A stretch of DNA of 64,000 bases from Gramella sp. Hel_I_59 (GCF_006714895.1 NZ_VFME01000001.1:3372905-3436904), one strand, 5' to 3'. Shown: positions 1 through 11,918, numbered from the stretch's first letter. Notes: generated by a model from the letters alone, not told the origin. Numbers and translations: made by a program.

Positions 1-263
1 TCTTTAGAATCTTCCTTTAATTTCCCGGTCTTTTGCTTTAAAACATTCGCCTTCTGGTGTTCTCCATTCTTGAACATAAGCCCTATCTCCTTCGAAAGCT
101 TATTGGAAGTCGCCAGCGTATCGTCTAATTGTGCCTGCGTGGACCTTCTGGTCTCATCCAGTTCAAGGATCTTATCGAATACAGCTTCAGCCTCAAAATT
201 TCGCTTTTTGAGTGCCTGTATATATTCGTCTTTATGTTCTGCTATTTTGGAAACCTGTAACAT
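1..263 (-). CDS. serS: Seryl-tRNA synthetase, N-terminal part (runs off the window)
   Basis: The minus strand opens with ATG at 263 and stays open to the window edge, giving about 87 residues beginning MLQVSKIAEHKDEYIQAL. This is the long helical hairpin that binds the extra arm of tRNA-Ser in class II seryl-tRNA synthetases; the typical pattern of a charged coiled coil (ELDETRR, then LDDTLATSNKLSKEIG) is visible. The catalytic core lies outside the window. The enzyme charges tRNA-Ser in the cytoplasm. A short plus-strand reading frame over the same bases is a shadow. Confidence 0.85.
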   Translation of the reverse strand, partial: MLQVSKIAEHKDEYIQALKKRNFEAEAVFDKILELDETRRSTQAQLDDTLATSNKLSKEIGLMFKNGEHQKANVLKQKTGKLKEDSK

Positions 264-333
264 AAGGCCTGAAAATTTTAAATGAAGTTGAAATTTTTAT
301 GAGCTGCAAATGTAGCAAAAGCAGGCTAGAAAA

Positions 334-1653
334 TTAGTCTTCGGTAGAAGGTAAAATCCAGTCATGGTGACGAAAATGCTGCCATTCTTCAGCCGCCAGA
401 TCTACCTTTGGATCAATAAGAGTTTTATATGGACCACGATTCACCCTGATTTTCCCTTCAGTATAAACCTCTATGTCCATACCTTTTTCAGCATATTCCT
501 GCTCGAGTATTTGCGCAAATTGCCAGATCATGTCCGGTTTACTTGGAATAGCTCTTAATTGTTTTCGAGACAGGTAATCCTCTTTCTGAACAATGATGGT
601 GTCGCTGGTTCCTTTTTCCACTACTTTGAAAGTAATTCTACCACCTTTGCCTCGCAACATCATTCTCCAGCTTAAGCGATGTCCTTCTTCGGTCCAGAGT
701 ACATCATCCTGAAAAAACCAATGTCGTAATGGCAAGGCGACCTGTATAGCAAACCAAACGGCCAGAGCACCAATAAAGATCTTATTCCAGGAAGGAACAT
801 TGATCTCATTTCCAGTGTAAAATCTCTTCTTTCCACGCAGGAATATCTTATTGATAGTTTCCGAAGGGAAAAAGAAAATACAGAAGGCGAGCGACATATA
901 GGGAAAAATGCCGATATGGAAGATAAAACTGTTGAACAGATGAAAGAATATCGCAGCGATAAATGCCATTAATCTTGTTCTTTTCCAAAGTAGCAACGGA
1001 ATAATTAACAGGTCGAACAGGAGTCCGAACGAAGTGATCGCATAGCGAATCCAAGGCTGCTGAAGAAATTCTCCAACCAGCCAGTAATCTTTCTTGGAAG
1101 CCATAAGCATCGCAGGAAAACTTCCATCCAGCCAGTCCGGGTAAAATTTGGCTACCGAAGCATACGTATACACGATCCATAACTGAAGTACGATCACCAC
1201 CCAGACCCATCTGGGCATGGAAATTCTGCTAATTTCCGGTTTTCTCCAGGCATCTATTGAAAACCAGCGATGTGCCGGCAGAAAGCTCATGATAAAACAT
1301 AAGAGCATGAGTAGGTAATAATGATTGTTATAAGAGGATTTCTGCATTAAATAGACGCCAGCCCACATGATCCCGTAGAGCACCATGGACATTCTATACT
1401 TGAAGCCCAGCATAACAAAAATCCCGAAAACCCCCATGATCGCGTAATACCAGATCATCCCGTTTCCAGGTAGCGGTTGAAGAAATTCGAATCCTATAAA
1501 GTTGAAAGTGAATTCTGGTTCTATCATGGTTCGGCGAATCCAACCAGTGAAAATAGCCCCAAATGCTTCGATGGTGATCAATAATCCAAATAACGCACGA
1601 AATACAACCAGTGCTGAATTATCGACTTCTTTGAATAACCACCTATTGAGCAT
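334..1653 (-). CDS. HTTM / vitamin K-dependent gamma-carboxylase-like membrane protein
   Basis: A 439-residue protein with many hydrophobic segments in its first 280 residues, followed by a soluble C-terminal part of about 150 residues. The multi-helix membrane region with NHYYLL, YASVAKFYPDWLDG and LLIIPLLLWKRTR stretches matches the HTTM (horizontally transferred transmembrane) domain related to vitamin K-dependent gamma-carboxylase. Such proteins are common in flavobacteria next to ribF, but their reaction in bacteria is unknown. Its start overlaps the end of ribF by 11 bases, so the two genes are probably co-transcribed. Family call is firm; function is open. Confidence 0.8.
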   Translation of the reverse strand: MLNRWLFKEVDNSALVVFRALFGLLITIEAFGAIFTGWIRRTMIEPEFTFNFIGFEFLQPLPGNGMIWYYAIMGVFGIFVMLGFKYRMSMVLYGIMWAGVYLMQKSSYNNHYYLLMLLCFIMSFLPAHRWFSIDAWRKPEISRISMPRWVWVVIVLQLWIVYTYASVAKFYPDWLDGSFPAMLMASKKDYWLVGEFLQQPWIRYAITSFGLLFDLLIIPLLLWKRTRLMAFIAAIFFHLFNSFIFHIGIFPYMSLAFCIFFFPSETINKIFLRGKKRFYTGNEINVPSWNKIFIGALAVWFAIQVALPLRHWFFQDDVLWTEEGHRLSWRMMLRGKGGRITFKVVEKGTSDTIIVQKEDYLSRKQLRAIPSKPDMIWQFAQILEQEYAEKGMDIEVYTEGKIRVNRGPYKTLIDPKVDLAAEEWQHFRHHDWILPSTED

Positions 1654-2581
1654 AATTATCCTTGATATATTGACTTGAAAATGCCTGATCCTGCTTCATA
1701 GCGATCTTTAATTCTTCTACTGAATTAAATTTCTTTTCATCGCGGATCCTTACCAGCATTTCTATGGTAAATTCTTTTCCGTAGAGATCTTTATCAAGAT
1801 CAAAAAAGTACGTTTCGATCGTTTGCTCTTTTCCTCCAACAGTTGGATTTGTTCCGATATTCATCATTCCAAAAATGGTCTGTCCATCTAAAACAGATCT
1901 TACTACATAAACGCCATTCTTCGGTATTAGTTTATAATCTTCAGGAATTTCCATATTTGCAGTTGGATAGCCAAGATCTTTACCAATCCCTCTTCCCCTA
2001 ACCACAATACCCTTCAGACTAAATTCACTTTGAAGATAAATATTGGCCTGTTCCACTCTTCCGTCCAGAAGTGCTTTCCGAATTTTAGTAGAACTAACAG
2101 CTACCTGTTCTACATCCTGCTGGGAGATCTCTTCCACCTCGAAACCAAAATCTTTTCCAAATTGCTTGAGATCGTTAATATCAGCGGTGCGATTGCGCCC
2201 GAATCTATGATCGTATCCAATTATGATCTTTTTCGCCCTTAGTTTATTTACAAGGATATCGCGTACAAATTCCAGTGCAGTAAGCCTCGAAAATTGATGT
2301 GTGAAAGGATGAACCACAAGATGATCTATCCCGGTTTGATCTAATAATTGCTTGCGCTCCCCGATCGTATTGATAAGCTTGATATCACTTTCCTTCTGCA
2401 ACACCATTCTTGGATGTGGAAAAAAGGTGAGCACAACCGAGTTCAGGTTGTTCGCATGGGCAGAGTTAACAAGGCGGTCTATGATCCTGCGATGTCCTGC
2501 ATGAACACCATCAAAAGTCCCTATGGTCACTACAGTTTGACGTTCACTACTAAATGAGTTTGCACCTTTATGCTCTTCCAA
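1643..2581 (-). CDS. ribF: Bifunctional riboflavin kinase / FAD synthetase
   Basis: 312 residues, the normal length for the family. The N-terminal adenylyltransferase half shows TFDGVHAGHRRI (nucleotide-binding HxGH type) near residue 23 and SSTKIRKALL near 163. The C-terminal riboflavin kinase half shows GRGIGKDLGYPTAN near 197. The protein converts riboflavin to FMN and then FAD in the cytoplasm. It sits 6 bases downstream of pth and overlaps the HTTM gene, so pth-ribF-HTTM look like one leftward operon. Confidence 0.95.
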   Translation of the reverse strand: MEEHKGANSFSSERQTVVTIGTFDGVHAGHRRIIDRLVNSAHANNLNSVVLTFFPHPRMVLQKESDIKLINTIGERKQLLDQTGIDHLVVHPFTHQFSRLTALEFVRDILVNKLRAKKIIIGYDHRFGRNRTADINDLKQFGKDFGFEVEEISQQDVEQVAVSSTKIRKALLDGRVEQANIYLQSEFSLKGIVVRGRGIGKDLGYPTANMEIPEDYKLIPKNGVYVVRSVLDGQTIFGMMNIGTNPTVGGKEQTIETYFFDLDKDLYGKEFTIEMLVRIRDEKKFNSVEELKIAMKQDQAFSSQYIKDNYAQ

Positions 2582-2587
2582 ATCCTG

Positions 2588-3214
2588 TTATTTTCCGTTA
2601 TATGAATTCATGGTATTGGAAACTCCAGCTGTTCCAAAGCTCAATATCAATTCTGCGGAAGTTTTTAAACGTTCCGGCATCTTCTTAAGTTCATCACCTT
2701 CCCATTCTCCAAGTACATAGTCTATTTGTTGTCCTTTGGCGAACTCATCACTAATTCCGAATCTAAAGCGATTGTATTTTGTGGTATTTAATTGTGCCTG
2801 TATGTCTTTAAGCCCATTATGACCACCATCGCTACCTTTGGTTTTGAGTCTCAATGTTCCAAAAGACAGGTTGAGATCATCTGTCACTACCAATAAATTC
2901 TCCAGGTTGATCTTTTCCTTCTGCATCCAGTAATTCACTGCCTTCCCGCTAAGATTCATGTACGTGCTTGGCTTGAGAAGCACAAATGTTCTTCCTTTAA
3001 ATTTAAAGCTGGCAACGTCGCCCAGTTTCTGGGTTTCAAAGCTCACCTCTTTCTCTCTGGCAAGTTCGTCCAGGATCTTAAATCCTATATTATGCCTGGT
3101 ATTTTCGTATTTCGGGCCAATGTTTCCAAGGCCTACGATCAAAAATTTCTTCATGGGATCTATTTGCTTCCCGGTCTCTTTCTTACGTAATATCCTTCCG
3201 AAGAATGAAAGCAT
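2588..3214 (-). CDS. pth: Peptidyl-tRNA hydrolase
   Basis: 208 residues. The core begins [22 protein letters not shown], with the family Asn and His residues in GLGNIG and TRHN, and later DDLNLSFG and [12 protein letters not shown]. It cleaves peptidyl-tRNA released from stalled ribosomes. The reading frame has about 21 extra residues ([20 protein letters not shown]) before the usual start; this extension is frequent in flavobacteria, so the long start is kept, with ATG at about 3151 as the alternative. Confidence 0.95.
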   Translation of the reverse strand: MLSFFGRILRKKETGKQIDPMKKFLIVGLGNIGPKYENTRHNIGFKILDELAREKEVSFETQKLGDVASFKFKGRTFVLLKPSTYMNLSGKAVNYWMQKEKINLENLLVVTDDLNLSFGTLRLKTKGSDGGHNGLKDIQAQLNTTKYNRFRFGISDEFAKGQQIDYVLGEWEGDELKKMPERLKTSAELILSFGTAGVSNTMNSYNGK

Positions 3215-3293
3215 CCAATTTAGTTTTCGTAAAGATAAAATTTATCAGCTACTTTGAAATTAGATTACTAAAAACCGAATGATAAAATTCTGC

Positions 3294-3327
3294 TAATAAA
3301 AAAAGCATTCCGAAGTGGAATGCTTTT
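3294..3327 (-). terminator. Intrinsic terminator after rplY
   Basis: An 11-base inverted repeat (AAAAGCATTCC at 3301-3311 and its complement at 3317-3327) with a 5-base loop is followed on the minus strand by a T run. It lies 23 bases after the rplY stop and separates rplY from pth. Confidence 0.85.
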
Positions 3328-3349
3328 CTATATGAATTAAAGAATAAGA

Positions 3350-4006
3350 CTAGTTGTCTTCTCCTTCTTTTACTGCTGCTACATCATCAGTCTCAGTAGC
3401 TGGTACTTCATCTGGAGCAACTTCATCTTCGTCCTCATCGTCCTCAAGAGCAACGATGTTACGAGATGTTCTTACCTGACAGATTACTGTGTTATCTGGA
3501 TGCTGGATCGCATAATCCTCACTAGCAACACCAGTTACGTAAAGCTTCTGACCAATTTTAAGTTTAGATACATCTGCAACGATGTAATCTGGAAGATCTC
3601 CAGGTAAACCTCTTACTTTAAGACGACGAAGGTTGTATCTTAGTACACCACCGTTCTTAACCCCTCTTGCAACACCTTCAGTGTGAACAGGAATTTCCAT
3701 TGTAATTGGCTTATCATCGAAGATCTGGTAGAAATCGATGTGAAGGATAGCATCATTCACTGGGTGAAATTGAATATCCTGAAGAATCGCATCAAAAGAT
3801 TTTCCATCTTTCAATTTAATTTTAACTGTATGTACATCTGGAGTGTACACAAGGTCTTTGAATGAGATTTCCTCTGCTGCAAAGTGTAGTGGATCACCTT
3901 CTACGCCGTACAATACGCAAGGAACCTGTCCAGCATTACGTAGTGCCTTCGTTGCCTTCTTGCCTACGCTTTCTCTTTTAGATCCGTTGATCGTAATTGA
4001 TTTCAT
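3350..4006 (-). CDS. rplY: 50S ribosomal protein L25 / general stress protein Ctc
   Basis: 218 residues: an N-terminal L25 domain that binds 5S rRNA ([25 protein letters not shown]), a C-terminal beta domain ([20 protein letters not shown]) and a very acidic tail ending in EDN. This two-domain CTC form is the usual one in Bacteroidota. It is followed by its own terminator. In flavobacteria rplY commonly sits near prs and pth, as it does here, although a Ppx-type gene intervenes. Confidence 0.95.
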   Translation of the reverse strand: MKSITINGSKRESVGKKATKALRNAGQVPCVLYGVEGDPLHFAAEEISFKDLVYTPDVHTVKIKLKDGKSFDAILQDIQFHPVNDAILHIDFYQIFDDKPITMEIPVHTEGVARGVKNGGVLRYNLRRLKVRGLPGDLPDYIVADVSKLKIGQKLYVTGVASEDYAIQHPDNTVICQVRTSRNIVALEDDEDEDEVAPDEVPATETDDVAAVKEGEDN

Positions 4007-4225
4007 TATTGTAATTTAAAGTTATAACAAATGTCGTCGGGTCCGCTTTGGACTGCCTTCATTTGCCAAAATTTTGAGGTTGCAAAAGTAAAGCTTTTTC
4101 TGAATCTATAAAACACTGACCCTTAAAAAGTTCAGATGAATTACAGGAGATGATCATTTTGAGATCTCTCGCTGGAAGTTCATCTATAATTTGTATAAAT
4201 TGAAGCTTAATTAATTCTGAAGCAA

Positions 4226-5815
4226 ATGGAGAACCCATCTGAAACTGTAAATGCCAATAAGCGAATCGCCGCGATCGATCTTGGTACAAATTCTTTTCAT
4301 GCCGTACTGGTAGATATTTATCCTGACGGAAGTTTTAGAACGGTAGATAAACTGAAGGAGATGGTCATTCTTGCCGAAAAAGGAATGGAGAATAAATTGA
4401 GTGAAGAAGCCATGCAACGTGGCCTCGATGCCATGAAAAGAATTAAATTTCTATGCGATAGCATGCACGTGGAAGAGATCATCGCCTTCGCCACTTCAGC
4501 CATACGGGAAGCCACCAATGGAGGAGATTTTATTCAGCGAATGAAAGCTGAATCTGGTATTAAAGTTAGAGCAATCTCTGGTAGTAAAGAAGCAGCATTG
4601 ATCGGGCTGGCGGTTCAGCATAGTATAGCACTTTCCGAAGAACTGGTTTTGATGGTGGATATTGGCGGAGGAAGCGTGGAATTTATTCTGGGTAATAATG
4701 AGGAGTTTCTCTATTCTCAGAGTTTGAAACTCGGCGTTGCCCGGATGGCGGCAAAATTTGTTTCTAATGATCCTATTAGTAAAGAGGAGATCAAAGCTTT
4801 AAAACAACATTATAAAAAAGAACTCGGGGAGCTTTCAGAAATACTCGCAAAGCATAAAGTCAGAACCATTATTGGAAGTTCCGGAACCATGGAAAATATA
4901 GGCGCGATGATCGCCAACAGGAATTCTCATACCGCCAACATGAGCCTGAACGAACTGGTTTTTGATGTTTCAGAATTTAAAAAACTTTACAAGGATTTTA
5001 TTCAGCTTGATCGGAAAGAAAGGGAAGATATTAGTGAGCTGGATGAAAAAAGAATAGATATCATCAATCCGGGAATGGTGCTGGTAAAATATCTTATCAA
5101 GGAATTTAATATCGAAGAAATCAAAATTTCTGAAGCTGCGCTTAGAGATGGGATGATCCTCGATTTTATCAAAAAAGAACGTCCAAAACTTGATCTGGTC
5201 GCTAATTATCCTGAACCGCGTAAGCGTAGTGTCCATGAGCTGCTACGGAAATGTCAATGGATGGAAGATCACTCCCGGCATGTGGCAGCGATGAGCCTGC
5301 AGTTATTTGATGGTTTTCAAAAAGATCTTAAACTGGAAGAAGCAGATCGCGAGCTACTGGAATATGCTGCTTTAATGCATGATATTGGTTATTATATCAA
5401 CTATCGCAAACATCATAAACATGCGCTGTATATAATAAGACATGCAGATCTTCGTGGTTTTACTGAAGATGAGATCAATATCATGGCACATACCGCTCGT
5501 TATCACCGAAGGACTGTTCCTAAAAAGAGACATTATCTATATAAGCAGTTATCAAAAAAACTACGCAAGAGGATCGAGAAATTAGCTGCTTTACTCCGAC
5601 TCGCAGATGGCCTGGATCGTAGTCACTACCAGAATGTTCAGGAACTGGAGATCATTAAATCTTCAGAAAAGATCAGGTTGCAAATAACAACACTCGGGGA
5701 TCCGGAACTGGAAGTCTGGGGAGGTTTACGCAAGGCAGATTTGCTGAAGGATATTACCGGAAAAGAGATCGAGATCATCACAATAGAAAATCAAAACAAT
5801 CAGAATCAAGCATAA
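4226..5815 (+). CDS. Ppx/GppA-family phosphatase with C-terminal HD domain
   Basis: 529 residues. The N-terminal actin-like fold shows the phosphate-binding loops AAIDLGTNSFHAVLVDI (near residue 14) and VDIGGGSVEFILG (near 150), plus GSSGTMENIGA. The C-terminal third is an HD domain with LMHDIGYYINYRKHHKHA and HTARYHRR. Members hydrolyse inorganic polyphosphate or the 5'-phosphate of pppGpp; the sequence cannot tell which. It is transcribed toward prs and ends in a shared bidirectional terminator. The 219-base region before it holds the promoters for this gene and for rplY. Confidence 0.9.
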   Translation: MENPSETVNANKRIAAIDLGTNSFHAVLVDIYPDGSFRTVDKLKEMVILAEKGMENKLSEEAMQRGLDAMKRIKFLCDSMHVEEIIAFATSAIREATNGGDFIQRMKAESGIKVRAISGSKEAALIGLAVQHSIALSEELVLMVDIGGGSVEFILGNNEEFLYSQSLKLGVARMAAKFVSNDPISKEEIKALKQHYKKELGELSEILAKHKVRTIIGSSGTMENIGAMIANRNSHTANMSLNELVFDVSEFKKLYKDFIQLDRKEREDISELDEKRIDIINPGMVLVKYLIKEFNIEEIKISEAALRDGMILDFIKKERPKLDLVANYPEPRKRSVHELLRKCQWMEDHSRHVAAMSLQLFDGFQKDLKLEEADRELLEYAALMHDIGYYINYRKHHKHALYIIRHADLRGFTEDEINIMAHTARYHRRTVPKKRHYLYKQLSKKLRKRIEKLAALLRLADGLDRSHYQNVQELEIIKSSEKIRLQITTLGDPELEVWGGLRKADLLKDITGKEIEIITIENQNNQNQA

Positions 5816-5844
5816 AAAAAGCCGGTATAGAACCGGCATTTTTT
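5814..5844. terminator. Bidirectional terminator between ppx-like gene and prs
   Basis: GCCGGT (5821-5826) pairs with ACCGGC (5832-5837) around a short loop, with an A run before and a T run after, so it can stop transcription from both sides of these convergent genes. Confidence 0.85.
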
Positions 5845-5865
5845 ATATTATATCAAATACTGAAG

Positions 5866-6801
5866 TTACATGATGAACTTTTCACTGATGGAGCGGTTAT
5901 CATTCACACTCTTCATCACATCTGCAAAAAGATTTGCACAGCTCACTACCTTAATTTTCTTGCTTTCCTGTCTTAATGGAATAGAATCGGTAACGATTAA
6001 TTCTTCAAGTTTAGATTTTTCAACGCGCTCATAAGCTTCACCAGAAAGTACAGGATGCGTACAGATTGCACGAACGCTTAATGCTCCGCGTTCCATCATA
6101 AGATCTGCGGCTTTGGTTAAAGTCCCTGCGGTGTCTACCATATCATCTACCAGGACAACATTCTTCCCGGTTACATCTCCAATGAGCTCCATATGTGAGA
6201 TCACATTTGCTTTTTCTCTTTGCTTGTAACAAATCACCACATCGGTTTCTAATGCTTTAGAATATGCATAAGCTCTTTTAGAACCGCCCATATCTGGAGA
6301 AGCGATGGTTAGGTTATCAAGTCCAAGGTTTTTTAAGTATGGAAGAAAAACAGTACTGGCGTATAGGTGATCCACAGGTTTTTCGAAAAATCCCTGGATC
6401 TGGTCGGCATGAAGGTCCATTGTAATGATCCTGGTTGCGCCTGCAGTTTCGAGAATACTTGCGATCATTTTAGCGGCAATAGGCACACGAGGTTTATCCT
6501 TACGATCCTGTCTTGCCCAGCCAAAATAAGGCATCACCGCAGTAATATGTCTTGCTGACGCACGTTTTGCAGCATCCAGCATTAGAAGCATTTCCATCAA
6601 ATGGTCACTACCGGGATGGGTAGAACCAATGATAAAAACCCTGCTCCCTCTTACAGACTCCTCGAATGATGGCTGAAATTCACCATCACTATACGTGGAA
6701 GTGATCACATTCCCAAGATGAGTACCGTAATGATCGGCGATTTTCTCGGCCAGCGCCTGGCTTTGTGTACAGTTAAAGATTTTAGCTTCCGTAGTCGGCA
6801 T
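5866..6801 (-). CDS. prs: Ribose-phosphate pyrophosphokinase (PRPP synthetase)
   Basis: 311 residues, normal length. Visible motifs: DGEFQPSFEESVRG (flexible loop and regulatory region), MPYFGWARQDRKDKPR, the ribose-5-phosphate/Mg site TMDLHADQIQGFF, and the PRPP loop VVLVDDMVDTAGTL. It makes PRPP from ribose 5-phosphate and ATP for purine, pyrimidine, NAD, His and Trp synthesis. It stands alone between convergent ppx-like gene and the HxlR gene. Confidence 0.96.
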   Translation of the reverse strand: MPTTEAKIFNCTQSQALAEKIADHYGTHLGNVITSTYSDGEFQPSFEESVRGSRVFIIGSTHPGSDHLMEMLLMLDAAKRASARHITAVMPYFGWARQDRKDKPRVPIAAKMIASILETAGATRIITMDLHADQIQGFFEKPVDHLYASTVFLPYLKNLGLDNLTIASPDMGGSKRAYAYSKALETDVVICYKQREKANVISHMELIGDVTGKNVVLVDDMVDTAGTLTKAADLMMERGALSVRAICTHPVLSGEAYERVEKSKLEELIVTDSIPLRQESKKIKVVSCANLFADVMKSVNDNRSISEKFIM

Positions 6802-6930
6802 TTGTTGTGTTGTTTAGTTGTGTTTGTTATTGTGCCGTAAATTTAGAAAAACTTCCGCGCGAACAGGTCATAATTTGCTAACGGAATTTCAAAAATTACA
6901 GTTCCCCTGTTTAATGATTTAGATCTACCA

Positions 6931-7242
6931 CTAAAGCTGCTTTCCCCATTCATCCAGTTCACGCAGAATATGCTCCAGTGACTTACCTTTTTCAGTAAGT
7001 TGGTATTCAACTTTGGGAGGAACGACCGGGTAAACCTTGCGTAAAACCAGTAAGTCTTTCTCCAATTCACGAACTGTTTGCGTGAACATTTTATTACTGA
7101 TCTCTGGAATCCTGGATTTCAGAATACCAGATCTTTCCGGACCGTCCAGTAAATGAAAGAGCACCAAAGGTTTCCATTTTGTACCAATAAGGTTCATGGT
7201 CGCATTTAAGGGACAAATATTCTTAGACATAGTTTTCGACAT
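6931..7242 (-). CDS. HxlR-family winged-helix transcriptional regulator
   Basis: 103 residues. The family signature is seen in order: CPLNATMNLIGTKWKPLVLFHL (conserved Cys near residue 10), GILKSRIPEISNKMFTQTVRELEKDLLVLR recognition helix region, and PPKVEYQLTEKG wing. It lacks a sensor domain, as usual; the N-terminal Cys often senses electrophiles or oxidants. It is divergent from the VOC-family gene and probably controls it from the shared intergenic region. An inner ATG at residue 5 is an alternative start. Confidence 0.9.
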   Translation of the reverse strand: MSKTMSKNICPLNATMNLIGTKWKPLVLFHLLDGPERSGILKSRIPEISNKMFTQTVRELEKDLLVLRKVYPVVPPKVEYQLTEKGKSLEHILRELDEWGKQL

Positions 7243-7353
7243 AAAGCTTTGGGAATGTACAATTTACTCTTATAGTAACCTATACCACTTTTGGGTAACT
7301 TATTGTTTACTAGGCGAATATACCTTAATTTTGAGATTCTAAAGAAGAATGTT
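7243..7353. promoter_or_regulatory. Divergent promoter/operator between HxlR and VOC genes
   Basis: GTAACC (7275-7280) and GGTAAC (7294-7299) form an inverted repeat with centres about 19 bases apart, and a further TTTACTA lies just right of it. Paired sites of this kind suit a dimeric HxlR regulator. Binding is inferred. Confidence 0.45.
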
Positions 7354-7866
7354 ATGAAAAAAGAAAACGCTTATCCAAGATCATTTTCACATATTGGAAT
7401 CACCGTTCCAGACCTTCAGAAAGCTGTAGATTTTTATTCTGTAGTAATGGGATGGTACACGATCATGCAGCCGGCGAAGGTAGAGAAAGACCCTGATACT
7501 GCTATTGGCCAGATGTGTATCGATGTATTTGGAAACGACTGGGAAGAATTTGAAATCGCACATATGTCTACCTCAGATGGTGTTGGAATCGAGTTATTTT
7601 CATTTTCTAAGGGCAAAAAAGAAGCGCCAGAATTCAACCCATTTAACACAGGATTGTTTCATTTCTGTGTACAGGATCCTGACATTGAAGGTCTAATTGA
7701 AAAAATTGTGGCCAATGGTGGTAAACAGCGAATGCCCATTAGAAAATATTATCCAGAAGAAAAACCTTTTAAAATGTGTTATGTCGAAGATCCTTTTGGG
7801 ATCGTATTCGAAATTTATACACACAGCTACGAGCTCACCTATTCTTCTGGTGCCTATTCAGAATAG
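7354..7866 (+). CDS. VOC-superfamily (glyoxalase/dioxygenase-like) protein
   Basis: 170 residues from the ATG at 7354; a longer frame from 7291 would run through the operator and is rejected. It has the paired beta-alpha-beta modules of the vicinal oxygen chelate fold: SHIGITVPDLQKAVDFYSVVMGW at the start with a metal-type His, GLFHFCVQDPDIEGL in the middle, and YVEDPFGIVFEIYTHSY with a likely metal-ligand Glu. The substrate is unknown; lyase, dioxygenase or antibiotic-binding roles are all possible. Control by the divergent HxlR regulator is likely. Confidence 0.85.
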   Translation: MKKENAYPRSFSHIGITVPDLQKAVDFYSVVMGWYTIMQPAKVEKDPDTAIGQMCIDVFGNDWEEFEIAHMSTSDGVGIELFSFSKGKKEAPEFNPFNTGLFHFCVQDPDIEGLIEKIVANGGKQRMPIRKYYPEEKPFKMCYVEDPFGIVFEIYTHSYELTYSSGAYSE

Positions 7867-7912
7867 TGAACTGAATTATATACCTTGAGAGCTATTCAAG
7901 CGTTATAATTTG

Positions 7913-8191
7913 ATGTTTAGTCAGGCTGTTTTCAGGTATTTCAAAGAGATCAACACATACAATGTTCCGCTGGCGATCATTATTGGGATCGCTGCCGGAC
8001 CCCTGTATGCCCTGCTTATTTTCAGCAGTTTTGGTATTTTTATAGGTATGCTTGCATTCGATTACTTTAAAAAGCACCAATACTATATGTATGAGAACCT
8101 GGGATTTAGCAAATCATTCCTGCTAAGTCGTGTTTTTCTTCTTAATATTCTGATTTCTGTTATGTGCGGAATAATCCTGTTGCTATTTTGA
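7913..8191 (+). CDS. Small membrane protein, partner of downstream ABC ATPase
   Basis: 92 residues from ATG 7913 (a TTG precedes it in frame). There are two or three hydrophobic helices (VPLAIIIGIAAGPLYALLIF, FGIFIGMLAFDYF, and a C-terminal LLNILISVMCGIILLLF). The stop overlaps the TTG start of the ABC ATPase gene, so the two are translationally coupled. It is too small for a normal ABC permease; it may be a minimal membrane subunit. No family recognised. Confidence 0.7.
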   Translation: MFSQAVFRYFKEINTYNVPLAIIIGIAAGPLYALLIFSSFGIFIGMLAFDYFKKHQYYMYENLGFSKSFLLSRVFLLNILISVMCGIILLLF

Positions 8192-8847
8192 GAATTCTTC
8201 AAGCCCGAAATATTCACAAAACCTATGCAGATAAAATTCTGAATGATTTGAATTTTCAATGTAAAACAGGTGAAATTATCGGAATCTTCGGTAGAAATGG
8301 TACTGGAAAATCTACCTTTTTAAAAATTCTCTTCGGAAAAATAAAACCTGATCAGGGCAGTATTTATCTTAATGAACGGGAACTGACATCATCCTCCATC
8401 ATTTCAGAAAAATTGATTGCTTATTTGCCGCAGGATAGTTTTCTTCCGAAGAATGCAAAAGTGCAGGATATTATTCCTTTTTTTCACCCAGACGGAGAGG
8501 CTCAGGATCGCATATTTTATGCTAAAGGAGTAGGGAATTTTGCTTCCAGAAAGATTAAAGAACTAGCCATTGGCCAGCGAAGGTATCTTGAATTACTTCT
8601 TTTGGGCAATCTTGACCATCCATTTTTACTACTGGATGAACCATTTTCTATGGTTGAACCTCTGTATAAAGAGCGCATTATAGAGTTTATTACAAACCTG
8701 AAAGCTAGAAAAGGTATTATCATCACAGATCACTATTATCAGGATGTTCTGAATGTCGCCTCTAAAAATTTTCTTCTGAAAAATGGGAATTTAGTCAGCA
8801 TTTCTTCTGAAGCCGATCTGCTTGCCGAGGGTTACCTGAAGGCGTAA
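8188..8847 (+). CDS. ABC transporter ATP-binding protein
   Basis: About 219 residues from the TTG at 8188, which overlaps the previous stop (TTGA); an ATG at 8164 is possible. Walker A is GIFGRNGTGKSTFLKIL, the Q-loop is in YLPQDSF, the signature is weak (ELAIGQRRYLELLLL instead of LSGGQ), Walker B is HPFLLLDEPFSMVEP and the switch His is in IITDHYY. It would hydrolyse ATP on the inner face of the membrane. With only a tiny membrane partner next to it, the substrate cannot be guessed. Confidence 0.88.
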   Translation: MRILQARNIHKTYADKILNDLNFQCKTGEIIGIFGRNGTGKSTFLKILFGKIKPDQGSIYLNERELTSSSIISEKLIAYLPQDSFLPKNAKVQDIIPFFHPDGEAQDRIFYAKGVGNFASRKIKELAIGQRRYLELLLLGNLDHPFLLLDEPFSMVEPLYKERIIEFITNLKARKGIIITDHYYQDVLNVASKNFLLKNGNLVSISSEADLLAEGYLKA

Positions 8848-8924
8848 AACGCACTGATTTTTTATATTTTGCAGACATAAACGTAAAAGAAGAGGTTTCT
8901 TCTACATGAAAATCGCAGATAGTT

Positions 8925-9164
8925 TTGAATCTACAAGAACGGCCATTTGGACACAATTTAATCTACAAACCTATAGGATGGGTGTATCTACACGCCCTGC
9001 ATTCAGAAAAAACAGCCAAATCTCTATTGAGTGAAAGGTTCGATAACAGGTACGATCTTGCAGGTAGCCGTATAGTGCTGAACCTGTTTAGTTTTATAAT
9101 TCTAGCTGTGCTTGTGATTTTTATAGTAAGCCTCCTTCTCAAATCTATAAAGAATTTCGTTTAA
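8925..9164 (+). CDS. Hypothetical protein with C-terminal membrane helix
   Basis: About 79 residues if read from TTG 8925; no good ATG lies near the start in this frame. The C-terminal half has one strong hydrophobic helix (VLNLFSFIILAVLVIFIVSLLL) and a basic end. A 42-residue frame from ATG 8906 overlaps the first half and is a rival, but the membrane helix makes the longer frame more convincing. It lies between the ABC cassette and the katG terminator. Function unknown and start uncertain. Confidence 0.5.
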   Translation: MNLQERPFGHNLIYKPIGWVYLHALHSEKTAKSLLSERFDNRYDLAGSRIVLNLFSFIILAVLVIFIVSLLLKSIKNFV

Positions 9165-9175
9165 TCCTATTAAAT

Positions 9176-9204
9176 AAAAAAGGGCAGCAAATTGCCACCC
9201 TTTT
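9176..9204. terminator. Terminator at the 3' end of katG and the upstream gene
   Basis: AAAAGGG and CCCTTTT flank an inner GCA/TGC stem; A and T runs on the two sides make it usable in both directions between convergent genes. Confidence 0.75.
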
Positions 9205-9223
9205 CTAATTTATTAGATAAATA

Positions 9224-11518
<2,295 letters not shown>

Positions 11519-11731
11519 TTACGAAAAGGTACTCGATAATTTTTATCTATAGTTTTTATATAATGATAGTTATATCAAATAGCTCGCTACCGAATTGCTG
11601 TAATTTATACAATTAAAGTTTTCAAACCTAACCGTGAAAAGTTTAATTTTTAATATTAATTTTAAGCCTTAATTTAATAAAAAACTGAATATTTAGAGGC
11701 CCTACACTGCACTGTATCTTATATAATAATA

Positions 11732-11857
11732 ATGATGAAGTTGCTCAAATCTATAGACTGGCTCCTGATCCTGTTTTTAATTGTACTTGCTATTATTGCG
11801 AGTGTTATTATTTCTGAATGGAATTCTATTGTAGATTTTTGTCATGACATCATTTAA
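11732..11857 (+). CDS. 41-residue single-helix membrane peptide
   Basis: ATG ATG AAG at 11732 opens a 41-residue frame with one hydrophobic helix (WLLILFLIVLAIIASVII) flanked by a basic start (MMKLLKS) and an acidic tail (EWNSIVDF). The composition is typical of real small membrane proteins. It is alone between katG and the next membrane gene. Function unknown. Confidence 0.45.
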   Translation: MMKLLKSIDWLLILFLIVLAIIASVIISEWNSIVDFCHDII

Positions 11858-11918
11858 ATTTGATAGATTGCTTTTTCTGAAATTCGATTTTGAATGATAA
11901 AAATTTTGCTGAACCTAT